From an uncultured Dialister sp. (GTDB lineage Bacteria; Bacillota; Negativicutes; Veillonellales; Dialisteraceae), in assembly GCA_900543455.1 (NCBI GenBank), contig UQRR01000016.1:1-30405 (forward strand): a DNA stretch of 30,405 bases, given 5' to 3'. Positions 1-7,146 of this stretch are shown one piece after another; position 1 is the first letter of the stretch; every line of letters starts with the position of its first letter. Below the pieces are notes generated by a model, which worked only from the letters and a program-made list of their open reading frames with translations, had not been told where the DNA came from and ran no database searches. The translations under genes were made by a program, and so were the position numbers.

Positions 1-95
1 CCTTAAATAGCTCGCTATTCGCGTCAGATGATTCCTTGCTCTGTATAAAAATCCAAGAATGAAATCTGACAACGATTGAATCAGTGTTTCCCTAG
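1..95. repeat. Right part of a MITE-like palindromic element, cut by window edge
   Basis: These 95 bases match positions 14922-15016 without gaps; I count 6 mismatches (89/95 identical). The match ends at the same terminal motif, TTCCCTAG. The complete copy at 14850-15016 is a long imperfect palindrome, so this is the right part of the same element, with its left part outside the window. No coding capacity is visible. Confidence 0.8.
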
Positions 96-99
96 AAGC

Positions 100-340
100 A
101 AGCGGTGATTGAAACAGCGCAATTAGCAAGCTGACCGTTCTGCAGGAGAGATCTCTCGACAACGCTTTCGATGACGACGGCGCGAAGCGCTATCAAAATT
201 CTGCGGCGCTTCATTATTTTTCGCACCGCACCACCATTTCGCATTTCTCATTCAAGCGAGGCTTTCAAACGGAATCAAAGGGCGACCCGCCCCGCGGGCT
301 AACCCTGAACCTTGAACCCATCAACCTGAACCCTAAATCA
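100..340 (+). repeat. Composite intergenic repeat block, partial copy
   Basis: This gene-free stretch holds degenerate modules of the block repeated through the window: half a palindrome (148-177), the motif GCGAAGCGCTATCAAAA (182-198), GCGGCGCTTC (about 203-212), a GCACCGCACCACCATTTC motif (about 221-238), a GC-rich hairpin (CCCGC 286-290 with GCGGG 294-298) between AATCAAAGG and CTAACCCTG, and then TGAACC repeats. The TGAACC end faces the promoter at 342-371. Confidence 0.7.
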
Positions 341-341
341 T

Positions 342-371
342 TTGACACCCGAGCGGTCTTCGCCGTACAAT
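342..371 (+). promoter_or_regulatory. Promoter of the YczE-like gene
   Basis: TTGACA (342-347) and TACAAT (366-371) are separated by 18 bases, a near-consensus sigma-A-type promoter. An AAGGAGG ribosome binding site and the ATG at 397 follow. It lies just after the TGAACC repeats. Confidence 0.65.
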
Positions 372-396
372 AGACTTACTATAAAGGAGGAATAGC

Positions 397-1044
397 ATGT
401 CTGTTGTCAGCCGTTGGCTGCTTTTTTTAGTGGCTTTATGGATTCAGTCCGCCGGGATCGTCTTGGTGGTGAAAAGCTTTCTCGGGACTTCTCCGATCTC
501 CAGTCTGCCCTATGTCATGAGCGAGACTTTTCCCTTCACGTTCGGGGAGACGACCTTTGCGGTCAATATGGTCTTCCTTTTGGGACAGATGCTGATATTG
601 AAAAAGAAATTCCCGAAGATGCAGCTGCTGCAGGCGCCCATGACGATGATTTTTGCGGCCTTCATCGACCTCTGCATGCAGGCTTTCGGAAACATCACGC
701 CGGACGCTTACTGGCAAAAGCTCATCATTCTCTTACTCGGTGCGTCCATGGTTTCTCTGGGGGTGGCACTTCAGGGCATCGCAGACGTCCTGAAGCTTCC
801 GGGGGAGGGACTGGTCTATACCGTTTCAGATACCTATCACCTGGACTTCGGTAAGGTCAAGATCGCAAACGATGGGATCCTCGTGACACTCGCCATCTGC
901 CTCTCCTATCTGGAGCTCGGCTCTGTCGAAGGGGTCCGTGAGGGCACGCTGATTTCCGTCTTCATCACCGGCATCATCGCCCGCTTCTTCCTTCGCCACC
1001 TGAGCGGCTGGGAAGAGGGGAGACGCGTGCTGAGGATCCATTAG
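397..1044 (+). CDS. YczE/DUF6198-like integral membrane protein
   Basis: This 215-residue protein has about six hydrophobic segments, the first at roughly residues 5-27, and a short charged C-terminus. The N-terminal pattern (hydrophobic helix, then a Gly-Thr-Ser-Pro-Ile-Ser loop at about 30-35) resembles the Bacillus YczE / YitT-like membrane proteins, whose transport or sensing role is not established. The ATG is preceded by AAGGAGG at good spacing and by its own promoter at 342-371. The gene is monocistronic: it converges on the minus-strand transporter gene and shares a bidirectional terminator with it. Membrane location is clear; the family call is by recognition and the function is unknown. 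Confidence 0.7.
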   Translation: MSVVSRWLLFLVALWIQSAGIVLVVKSFLGTSPISSLPYVMSETFPFTFGETTFAVNMVFLLGQMLILKKKFPKMQLLQAPMTMIFAAFIDLCMQAFGNITPDAYWQKLIILLLGASMVSLGVALQGIADVLKLPGEGLVYTVSDTYHLDFGKVKIANDGILVTLAICLSYLELGSVEGVREGTLISVFITGIIARFFLRHLSGWEEGRRVLRIH

Positions 1045-1100
1045 ATGGGGAAGCCCTTACGGGAAAGCAAGGGGCGAATACGCTGCTTCATCGCCAAACA

Positions 1101-1134
1101 AAAAAGAGATTCCGTAAAATCGGAATCTCTTTTT
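1101..1134. terminator. Bidirectional intrinsic terminator
   Basis: A 14-base perfect inverted repeat (1101-1114 and 1121-1134) encloses a 6-base loop. It has A-rich and T-rich ends, so it can terminate transcription from both convergent genes. Confidence 0.9.
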
Positions 1135-1146
1135 GCTTGCGGGAAA

Positions 1147-2112
1147 CTATTTCATTTCAACAGCAGAAGACAGTTTGCTTTCCTTCTCTGATTCCTCGTC
1201 CTTACCTACACAGTAGGAGGCGAAGAGGGAGCCGGACACATTGTGCCAGACGGAGAAAATGGCGCCTGCGATACCGCCGGCCGCTGTGAAGTACATGAGG
1301 GCCAGCGTGGAAGCCAGACCGGAATTCTGCATGCCGACCTCGATGGTCATAGCGCGGGTCTGTGCCTTATTGAGACCGAAGCGGCGGGCGCAGACATGGC
1401 CGAGCAGCATGCCGCAGAGGTTATGCAGGATGACGACGGCGAGGATCACAAGGCCGTTGTCAAGGATGGTGCGGCCGGAGAGGGAGACCACGCAGCCGAC
1501 CGTGATGATGACGACCAGCGCTGAGAACATCGGCATGATCGTATTCACCTTCTTCACCTGACGCGGGAAGAAATAGTTGATGCCGACACCGATGAGCAGC
1601 GGCAGCAGCACCATCTTCACGATGGACATCATCATGGACATGAAATCGATATCGACCCAGGCACCGGCAATGAGCCACACCAGGAATGGCGTGACAAATG
1701 GCGCAAGGATGGTATTCACCATCGTCATGGATACAGAAAGAGCGACGTCGGCTTTGGCGATGTAGGAAATGACATTCGAAGCAGTGCCGCCGGGGCAGCA
1801 GCCGACCAGGACGACGCCGATCGCGATTTCCGGCGGAAGGGCGAAGAGATGAATCAGTGCAAAAGCAGCGGCCGGCATGATGATGAACTGTAGCACCGTG
1901 CCGATCGCTACATTCTTCGGCTGCTTGAATACATTCTTGAAATCACCGGGGGTGAGGCTCATGCCCATGCCGAACATGATGATACCGAGCAGCGTCGGGA
2001 TCTTCGGGGCGAATGGCTTCATCACTTCCGGCCAGAAAATACTGAAAATGCCGATCAGCACGACGCCGATGGACATGTATTTCGTACAAAAACGAACGAT
2101 GAGAGAAAGCAT
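1147..2112 (-). CDS. BASS-family (bile acid:sodium symporter-like) transporter
   Basis: This 321-residue membrane protein has about nine to ten hydrophobic helices. It carries the two hallmark crossover motifs of the bile acid:Na+ symporter fold: CPGGTASN (residues 106-113) and EVGMQNSGLAS (258-268), plus GMGMSLT near 48-54. The family moves organic anions with sodium; bacterial members carry bile acids, keto acids or, in the case of PanS, ketopantoate. The gene lies downstream of panC on the same strand, separated by a 433-bp repeat block, so import of a pantothenate precursor is a reasonable inference but unproven. The start is the ATG with AAGGAG upstream. The C-terminus is hydrophilic and Glu/Lys-rich. 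The family is certain; the substrate is not. Confidence 0.9.
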   Translation of the reverse strand: MLSLIVRFCTKYMSIGVVLIGIFSIFWPEVMKPFAPKIPTLLGIIMFGMGMSLTPGDFKNVFKQPKNVAIGTVLQFIIMPAAAFALIHLFALPPEIAIGVVLVGCCPGGTASNVISYIAKADVALSVSMTMVNTILAPFVTPFLVWLIAGAWVDIDFMSMMMSIVKMVLLPLLIGVGINYFFPRQVKKVNTIMPMFSALVVIITVGCVVSLSGRTILDNGLVILAVVILHNLCGMLLGHVCARRFGLNKAQTRAMTIEVGMQNSGLASTLALMYFTAAGGIAGAIFSVWHNVSGSLFASYCVGKDEESEKESKLSSAVEMK

Positions 2113-2130
2113 AGAGTAGCTCCTTTTCCA

Positions 2131-2525
2131 AAAGGGTTCAGGGTTCAGGGTTCAGGGTTCAGGGTTCAGGGTTCAGGGTTAGCTCATGGGACGTGCCGTC
2201 CCTTGGTTGTTTGCGAAAAAGGGAGAGCGGGTTCAACAGGTTCAGAGGGTTCAACGGGGGTGGTGCGGCGCATAAAAATAATGAAGCGCCGCGGAGTTTT
2301 GATAGCGCTTCGCGCCGTCGTCATTTCGAGCGTAGCCGAGAAATCTCTATGGCAGAGCGCTCATTGCCTGATGTGAGACAGCACCAAGACATCGTTTCCC
2401 CTCAGTGCATACACGCTGATTTCCGCAGTGCAGTAGAGATCGAGGGCTACGCTCGGGATAACGATGCCGGAGAATCCCAGTCACCAGTCACTAGTCACCA
2501 GTCACTAGTCACTAGTCACTCCTAA
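2131..2525 (-). repeat. Full composite intergenic repeat block
   Basis: This block fills the gap between panC and the BASS gene. Along the plus strand it holds six GGTTCAG heptamers (2135-2176); a hairpin GGGACG/CGTCCC (2188-2193 with 2197-2202); 9-base GGTTCAACA-like repeats (about 2230-2258); a GGTGGTGCGGCGC ... GCGCCGCGGAG pair (about 2259-2296); the GATAGCGCTTCGCG motif; an imperfect palindrome with arms at about 2319-2352 and 2432-2463; and six AGTCAC(C/T) heptamers (2479-2520). The order is the mirror image of the copies at 6640-7040 and 16806-17190. No gene is visible in it. Confidence 0.85.
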
Positions 2526-2545
2526 TCCCCAAACCCAAAAGCGAA

Positions 2546-3394
2546 TTATCCCAGAATGACGTTATCGATGAGTCTTGTCTTGCCGAAACGGACTGCAAGT
2601 GCGAGGAGGACCTGGCCTTCGATCGTTTCACCGACTTCCGGAAGGCCTGGCATGCCGTACATTTCTACATAGTCGATATCGCTCATCGGTTCGGCTTCGA
2701 TTTCCTTCGTCACCTGATCGATCAGTTTCTGCTTACTTCTTTCACCGGCTTCGAAGGCTTCCTTTGCATGTGCAAGGCTTCTCGAGAGGACGAGAGCCGC
2801 GGTGCGTTCTTCCTTGGAAAGATAGACGTTTCTGGAAGACTTCGCGAGGCCGTCCGCTTCACGGACGATCGGCATCAGGCGGAGTTCCACATTCATGAAG
2901 AGGTCTTCGACCATGCGCTGAAGCACTTGCGTCTGCTGGGCATCCTTCAGACCATAGTAAGCGCGGTCGCATTCCGTCAGATTGAAGAACTTCGTGCAGA
3001 CAGTCGCTACGCCGCGGAAATGGATCGGGCGCGTGCGGCCGCAGAGCACCTTCGTGATCGGACCAGTGACTTCTACCCATGTCATATCCTTATGCGGATA
3101 CATTTCAGCGGGGGACGGAGCGAAGAGGAGATCCGCGCCGGCCGCTTCTGCGACCTTCGCATCGGCTTCGAGCGTTCTCGGGTACGCTTCGTAGTCTTCG
3201 TTCGGGCCGAACTGGGTCGGATTTACAAAGACAGAAGTGATGACGAAATCATTTTCCTTGCGAGCCGCCGCGATCAGGGACGCATGTCCTTCATGAAGCG
3301 CGCCCATGGTGGTCACAAGACCGATGGATTTCCCATCCTTCTTGCACTGGTGGACGTACTCTTTCAGTTCTTTGATGGTGTGGATGACTTTCAT
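2546..3394 (-). CDS. panC: Pantoate--beta-alanine ligase (pantothenate synthetase)
   Basis: PanC joins pantoate and beta-alanine with ATP to make pantothenate, the last step of vitamin B5 synthesis, in the cytoplasm. The 282-residue length is typical. Visible motifs are TTMGALHEGHASL at 28-40 (the HIGH-type nucleotide site), NPTQFGPNED at 58-67, HFRGVATV at 125-132, GLKDAQQ at 148-154 and KSSRN at 185-189. The ATG has GGAAGGA upstream. No panB, panE or panD is in the window, so pantoate must be supplied from elsewhere in the genome or imported. The BASS transporter downstream on the same strand is a candidate for that. The leader holds two intrinsic terminators, suggesting regulation by attenuation. 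Confidence 0.97.
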   Translation of the reverse strand: MKVIHTIKELKEYVHQCKKDGKSIGLVTTMGALHEGHASLIAAARKENDFVITSVFVNPTQFGPNEDYEAYPRTLEADAKVAEAAGADLLFAPSPAEMYPHKDMTWVEVTGPITKVLCGRTRPIHFRGVATVCTKFFNLTECDRAYYGLKDAQQTQVLQRMVEDLFMNVELRLMPIVREADGLAKSSRNVYLSKEERTAALVLSRSLAHAKEAFEAGERSKQKLIDQVTKEIEAEPMSDIDYVEMYGMPGLPEVGETIEGQVLLALAVRFGKTRLIDNVILG

Positions 3395-3461
3395 GATGAT
3401 TCCTTCCTGGAAGCACAGCTTCCTTCGAATGCTTGGCGCGGGGTGCAGATTTCATCACTCG

Positions 3462-3491
3462 AAAAAACCGCATCCCAAATGAATGCGGTTT
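3462..3491 (-). terminator. Second intrinsic terminator in the panC leader
   Basis: Read on the minus strand, AAACCGCAT (3491-3483) pairs perfectly with ATGCGGTTT (3473-3465) around a 9-base loop and ends in a run of T to 3462. It lies about 70 bases upstream of the panC ATG, so panC transcripts must pass it. Confidence 0.75.
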
Positions 3492-3544
3492 CAGAAGCAT
3501 GCCTCCTGCAGTCAGCGCTGGCTGCTATGCACAGAAGGGCAAAT

Positions 3545-3570
3545 AAAAAATACATCCCAGAGGGATGCAT
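3545..3570 (-). terminator. First intrinsic terminator in the panC leader
   Basis: On the minus strand ATGCATCCC (3570-3562) pairs with GGGATGTAT (3558-3550), with one G-T wobble and a 3-base loop, followed by a T run to 3545. It either ends a short upstream transcript or forms the first of two attenuators before panC. Confidence 0.7.
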
Positions 3571-3617
3571 CCTGATTTGAAATCTCTGCATTCGTCTCGG
3601 TTATAAAAATCCAAGCG

Positions 3618-3646
3618 ATATTAAAGTTTGACAGATAGAAAATCAA
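3618..3646 (-). promoter_or_regulatory. Possible inner promoter upstream of panC
   Basis: On the minus strand TTGATT (3646-3641) and TAATAT (3623-3618) are spaced by 17 bases. The start would lie near 3611, upstream of both terminators. Confidence 0.4.
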
Positions 3647-3790
3647 TGCAGCGCCCATTGGCCTTTCCTCGATACAGCTCAGCTGATACTGCTCGAATGG
3701 CCGGAAATTCATGCTGCCGTCCTGATTTCTTTCAGACTCCCTTCGGGATATCCATAGAGCATGGGCGGATCTCACGTTTCTGTCAGAGAA

Positions 3791-3819
3791 AGAATACTCT
3801 ATCAAGGAGGGATTGTCAA
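3791..3819 (-). promoter_or_regulatory. Outer promoter upstream of panC
   Basis: On the minus strand TTGACA (3819-3814) and TATTCT (3796-3791) are 17 bases apart, a strong match to the sigma-A consensus. It reads toward panC through the doubly terminated leader. Confidence 0.6.
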
Positions 3820-3930
3820 GAGGAAAGGGGGATGATGTACGCGTTCTGCTTTCCTCAGCAAATCTTTTGGCATACGCTCATTGTGTACAGAGGTACAAAT
3901 CAAGCTGCCATTTTTCTTTTAGCGGCGTTT

Positions 3931-5658
3931 TTATTTGGCCGTGATCGACCTTGTCCCAAAGAGTGTCTTAAACCGATCCGGTGTATCGTCATAGTGATCG
4001 GAGGTGATGTCGTTCTCCGGTTCATAGAAATCGGGGAGGCGGATGCCCATCAGGGCGAGCTGGGTGTCGAAGACGAGGTCATTGGTCCAGCGGCTCTTTT
4101 GGCGGGCGGCAAGATTTCCCATGAGCTTTGGGTGGGCGGCGAGGTAGGTGTCGGAGAAGGCCATGTAGAAGGGAATGTAGGTCATGGCAGGGACGTAGGT
4201 GGCGGGATTGTGGTCGAGGTGCAGGTCGATGCCTTCGCCGTGGTCGGAAAAGTAGAGGAGGGTCTGGAAGTCGGGGCGGGCGGCAAGTGTCTCATACAAT
4301 TTCTCCATCACGTAGTCGTGGAAGAGGATGGTATCGTCGTATTGGTCACGATAGGGGTCGTCGCTGTGAATTCTGTCATAGCTTTTGGGATGGTGGTAGG
4401 CGTAGGGCATGTGGCTTCCCATGTAGTGCAGGATGACGAGAGTCTTCTCGCTGCTCTTCATGCGTGTGAGCTCTTCGGTGAGGGCATCGTCGTAGACGTC
4501 AAGGTCAGCGGTGGTGCCGAGGTGACTGTTTCGCCAGTGCTGCTCGTCGGCTTCGGAGGCGATGATGGTGGTCGGGGTATCCCATGCGCTAAAGCGGATC
4601 TGGTTGCTGATCCAGACGGTGTGGAATCCGGCGGCTTTGGCGGCTTCGATGAGGGAGGGAGCGTCTGCAAGGGGAATGTCGTTGTACTGATTCTTCGCCG
4701 TCAGAGCATAGGAGAGTACGGGGACGGTCTGCACGTAGCAGCTGTAGGCGTCATCAAAGAAGAGAAAGTGCGGGTCGTTTCTGCGAGAAGAAAGCCAAGG
4801 GGTGGTCGGACGCGGGTAGCCGTAGACGCTCATGTGCTCGCTGTTCTCGGATTCGCCGATGGCAAGGACGTAGAGCCCGGGCGCCGAGGAAATCGTGAGA
4901 TCCGTGAGACGGCTTGTGCGTTCTTTGGATTTCTGCTCAAAGTCGGCGTAGGCTTTCCTATAGTCCTGCACGCCGATCCACGGCGTGATGATGGGATTGC
5001 TGTAGGAAAGGGTGAGGCTGACGGGGGCCGCAAGGAGAAGAGTCAGGCGTGGAAGGAGAGAGGGGCAGGTGAAGATCTCACCTGTGCTGCTTTTTCTGGA
5101 AATCAGGCAGAGTGCGCCGAAGTAGAGCGGAAGGAATAGCAGCAGGGGAAGGGAGAGGTGTCCGGAGAGGTATCCGGCGGCTTCACTGACATTTGTCTGC
5201 AGAAGAGCGAGAAGTGTTTCCGCCTCAGGGAAGCTGCCTGTCAGGAAGTAGCAGACCCATGTCACGAGGGCGGGGAGCGTCATGAGAAAGCCGGCAAGAA
5301 AGACATAGCAGGCTCTGCCTGTGACGGAGCGCGCGGGCGGTGAAAGAAGTGCGAGGATGCCCCATGCGGCAGCAGAGAAGGCGAGGGAGTCGTAGAAATC
5401 CCAGACAGGGGTGAGGAGGCCGGTCAGAAAGCGGATGGAAATCGCGGAAAAGGCGAAGAAAAGGAGCGGCAGCTGCCAGAGTGCGGGGCGGTAGAAGGTG
5501 AAGAGGAGGGACAGCGTCACGCAGGCGAAGAAGATGGACGCATCGTTCCATGGCGGGAAGACTTCGCGCGTCACGACCAGGTGGAGTCCGTAGATAAGGG
5601 CAAAGAGAGCAAGCCCGGTGGCCGCAAAGCGGAGAAATGAATGTAGAATGGGACGCAA
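3931..5658 (-). CDS. Phosphoethanolamine transferase-like membrane sulfatase (EptA/CptA type)
   Basis: This 575-residue protein has about five N-terminal membrane segments (within residues 8-220) and a periplasmic alkaline-phosphatase/sulfatase-fold domain from about 255. The metal/nucleophile motif is GES at 268-270 followed by HMSVYGYPRPTTP; HYMGSH is at 411-416 and the metal-binding YFSDHGE at 469-475. Relatives transfer phosphoethanolamine from phosphatidylethanolamine to lipid A or core sugars, which fits a diderm envelope. Ser270 occupies the place of the nucleophilic Thr of EptA and MCR. The start is TTG at 5658, chosen because AAGGAG lies 7 bases upstream. The exact acceptor cannot be told from sequence. 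Confidence 0.88.
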   Translation of the reverse strand: MRPILHSFLRFAATGLALFALIYGLHLVVTREVFPPWNDASIFFACVTLSLLFTFYRPALWQLPLLFFAFSAISIRFLTGLLTPVWDFYDSLAFSAAAWGILALLSPPARSVTGRACYVFLAGFLMTLPALVTWVCYFLTGSFPEAETLLALLQTNVSEAAGYLSGHLSLPLLLFLPLYFGALCLISRKSSTGEIFTCPSLLPRLTLLLAAPVSLTLSYSNPIITPWIGVQDYRKAYADFEQKSKERTSRLTDLTISSAPGLYVLAIGESENSEHMSVYGYPRPTTPWLSSRRNDPHFLFFDDAYSCYVQTVPVLSYALTAKNQYNDIPLADAPSLIEAAKAAGFHTVWISNQIRFSAWDTPTTIIASEADEQHWRNSHLGTTADLDVYDDALTEELTRMKSSEKTLVILHYMGSHMPYAYHHPKSYDRIHSDDPYRDQYDDTILFHDYVMEKLYETLAARPDFQTLLYFSDHGEGIDLHLDHNPATYVPAMTYIPFYMAFSDTYLAAHPKLMGNLAARQKSRWTNDLVFDTQLALMGIRLPDFYEPENDITSDHYDDTPDRFKTLFGTRSITAK

Positions 5659-5669
5659 GGGAGACTCCT

Positions 5670-5682
5670 TTTGGTATAATGG
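5670..5682. repeat. 13-bp inverted repeat, left copy
   Basis: TTTGGTATAATGG here is the exact reverse complement of CCATTATACCAAA at 6013-6025. The two copies lie immediately upstream of the ribosome binding sites of the divergent transferase and HD genes. Confidence 0.8.
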
Positions 5683-5683
5683 G

Positions 5684-5940
5684 GTTGGGTTCAGGGGTTA
5701 GGGTTAGCCCATGGGGCGTGCTGCCCTTTGATTGGGGATGAAAGCCTTGCTCGAATGAGGAATTAGGAATGAGGAATTAGGAATGGTGGTGCGGCGCATA
5801 AAAATCAGAAGCGCCGCGGAGTATAGATGGTGGCGATGCCCGAAGGCGGTATTCAAGTCACCAGTCACTGGTCACTAGTCGCTCGAGGCTCCTAATCCCT
5901 AGCCACTAATCCCTGGCTACTATTTTTTAGTCACCAGTCA
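5684..5940 (-). repeat. Composite intergenic repeat block
   Basis: The gap between the divergent transferase and HD genes carries GGTTCAGG-type repeats, a hairpin (GGGC 5714-5717 with GCCC 5723-5726) next to GGTTAG, four heptamers GAGGAAT/TAGGAAT (5757-5784), the GGTGGTGCGGCGC ... GCGCCGCGGAG pair (about 5785-5822), a remnant of the palindrome and AGTCAC heptamers (about 5856-5880). Its GGTTCAG end faces the minus-strand gene. The rest of the gap to 6012 shows CCCTAAT-like repeats and AT-rich sequence. Confidence 0.8.
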
Positions 5941-6012
5941 CTCACCCCTGTTTTCAAACTTAGCCCCTAAGGCTATCCCCCCAAAAAAATTTAAACCATC
6001 ATTTAACACATT

Positions 6013-6025
6013 CCATTATACCAAA
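6013..6025. repeat. 13-bp inverted repeat, right copy
   Basis: CCATTATACCAAA is the exact reverse complement of 5670-5682. It contains TATACC, which could serve as a -10 box giving a very short leader before GAGGA and the HD gene ATG. Confidence 0.8.
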
Positions 6026-6036
6026 GAGGACGAGCT

Positions 6037-6639
6037 ATGGATGAAAAAATGAAAGAACTGGATGCGCTCTTCGATTTCTTCCGTGAAATCGACAAGGAGA
6101 AGCTGATCGAGAGAAAGACGTATGTGACAGGAGCGGTGCGCTGGGAGAATGATGCGGAGCATGCCTGGCACATGGCGCTGATGACGGTGCTTCTTTCTGA
6201 GTATAGCAATGAGCCCATCGACGTCTTGAAGACGGTGACGATGCTGCTCATTCATGACCTCGTGGAGATCGATGCGGGGGATACGTATGCGTATAGCGGC
6301 GTATCGAAAGAAGAGCAGCATGCCAAGGAAGAGAAAGGGGCGGCGCGTATTTTCGGGATGCTGCCGAAGGAGAAGGGCAGGAAGCTCTATGCTCTGTGGC
6401 AGGAGTTTGAGTCCGGTGAGACGGCAGAGGCGCGCTTCGCACACGCGATGGATAATATCCAGCCGATGATGCTGAATGATTATACCGATGGGAAAGCGTG
6501 GCAGCAGTTCGGCGTATCGCTTTCCAAAATTTATAAAAGAAATGAGCTGACGCCGAAGGGCTCCCGCGTCCTTTGGAAGTATGCGAAAGAAAAAATCCTC
6601 GCGCCGAATGTGGAGAAGGGGAGGATCAAGGATGAGTAG
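6037..6639 (+). CDS. HD-domain phosphohydrolase (HDDC2/YfbR-like)
   Basis: This 200-residue cytoplasmic protein matches the HD superfamily branch that includes YfbR and HDDC2, metal-dependent nucleoside 5'-monophosphate phosphatases. The metal ligands are visible in order: H42 in the NDAEHAWH segment (38-45), H73-D74 in LIHDLVEIDAGD, and D139 in AHAMDNIQPM. The remainder is helical and charged, as usual for the fold. The ATG has GAGGA 6 bases upstream. It stands alone between repeat blocks and diverges from the phosphoethanolamine transferase gene, so context adds little. A role in nucleotide pool control is known for relatives; the actual substrate here is an inference. Confidence 0.88.
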   Translation: MDEKMKELDALFDFFREIDKEKLIERKTYVTGAVRWENDAEHAWHMALMTVLLSEYSNEPIDVLKTVTMLLIHDLVEIDAGDTYAYSGVSKEEQHAKEEKGAARIFGMLPKEKGRKLYALWQEFESGETAEARFAHAMDNIQPMMLNDYTDGKAWQQFGVSLSKIYKRNELTPKGSRVLWKYAKEKILAPNVEKGRIKDE

Positions 6640-7040
6640 CTGGTGGCTGGTGACTAGTGACTAGGATTCTCCGGCATCGTCATCCCGAGCGCAGCCCTCG
6701 ATCTCTACTGTCTTGCGGGAAGCAGCGTGTATGCGTCAAGGGAAAATGATGTCTTGGTGCTGCCTCACATCAGGCAATGAGCGTTCTGCCATAGAGATTT
6801 CTCGGCTGCGCTCGAAATGACGACGCCGCGAAGCGCTATCAAAACTCCGCGGCGCTTAGATCCTTCGACTCAGTTCTCCTATTTCAGATAAGCCATTTCT
6901 TAACATACGACGTTTTTCTCCGCTCAGGATGACGAAATGCGCCGCACCACCATTTCGCATTTCTCATTTCTATTTTCTCATTCAAATGAGCCTTTCAAAC
7001 AGAATCAAAGGCCGACACGCCCCCGGGGCTAACCCTGCCC
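6640..7040 (+). repeat. Composite intergenic repeat block
   Basis: Directly after the HD stop codon come GTGACT heptamers (about 6647-6663), then an imperfect palindrome with arms 6678-6710 and about 6787-6822, GCGAAGCGCTATCAAAA with GCGGCGCTT (6828-6857), then GCGCCGCACCACC and ATTTCTC repeats (about 6939-6983). A small GC hairpin (about 7019-7029) follows, between AATCAAAGG and CTAACCCTG. The last module ends just before the glycine cleavage promoter. About 50 bases (6860-6910) inside it are unique sequence. Confidence 0.85.
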
Positions 7041-7050
7041 CTTTTTCTAT

Positions 7051-7079
7051 TTGCTTTCTCCTTCTTGTTGTGCTATGCT
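7051..7079 (+). promoter_or_regulatory. Promoter of the glycine cleavage cluster
   Basis: TTGCTT (7051-7056) and TATGCT (7074-7079) are separated by 17 bases, with TG one base before the -10 box (extended -10). Transcription would start near 7086, about 60 bases before the glycine aptamer. Confidence 0.6.
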
Positions 7080-7146
7080 GAGGTCATACAATTCCATACT
7101 TGTTCGATGGAGAATATTTCATTTCTATGCAAGGGATGAAGAATGT

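Larger units (their letters stand above)
3395..3790 (-). promoter_or_regulatory. Long panC leader (candidate attenuator region)
   Basis: This stretch of about 390 bases between the outer promoter (3791-3819) and panC contains a possible second promoter, two intrinsic terminators (3545-3570 and 3462-3491) and two short overlapping reading frames (3709-3762 and 3512-3712). I looked for T-box, SAM, TPP, FMN and lysine riboswitch signatures and did not find them. Whether it is a pan-motif RNA cannot be judged by eye. The terminators are seen; regulation is inferred. Confidence 0.45.

Noticed and set aside
2131..2525. CRISPR array or integron attC sites in the repeat-rich gaps
   Set aside because: There are no regular repeat-spacer units and no cas or integrase genes. 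CTAACCC resembles half of an attC core but the motif does not match and the partner site is missing.
2193..2525. 110-codon frame between the BASS gene and panC
   Set aside because: It is built entirely from repeat modules and has no ribosome binding site.
3395..3790. T-box or classic riboswitch upstream of panC
   Set aside because: No T-box sequence and no conserved cores of the SAM, TPP, FMN or lysine aptamers were found; only terminators are clear.
3628..5139. 503-codon plus-strand frame opposite the phosphoethanolamine transferase
   Set aside because: The translation is Gly/Val-rich without domain features, while the minus strand carries a full enzyme with all motifs.
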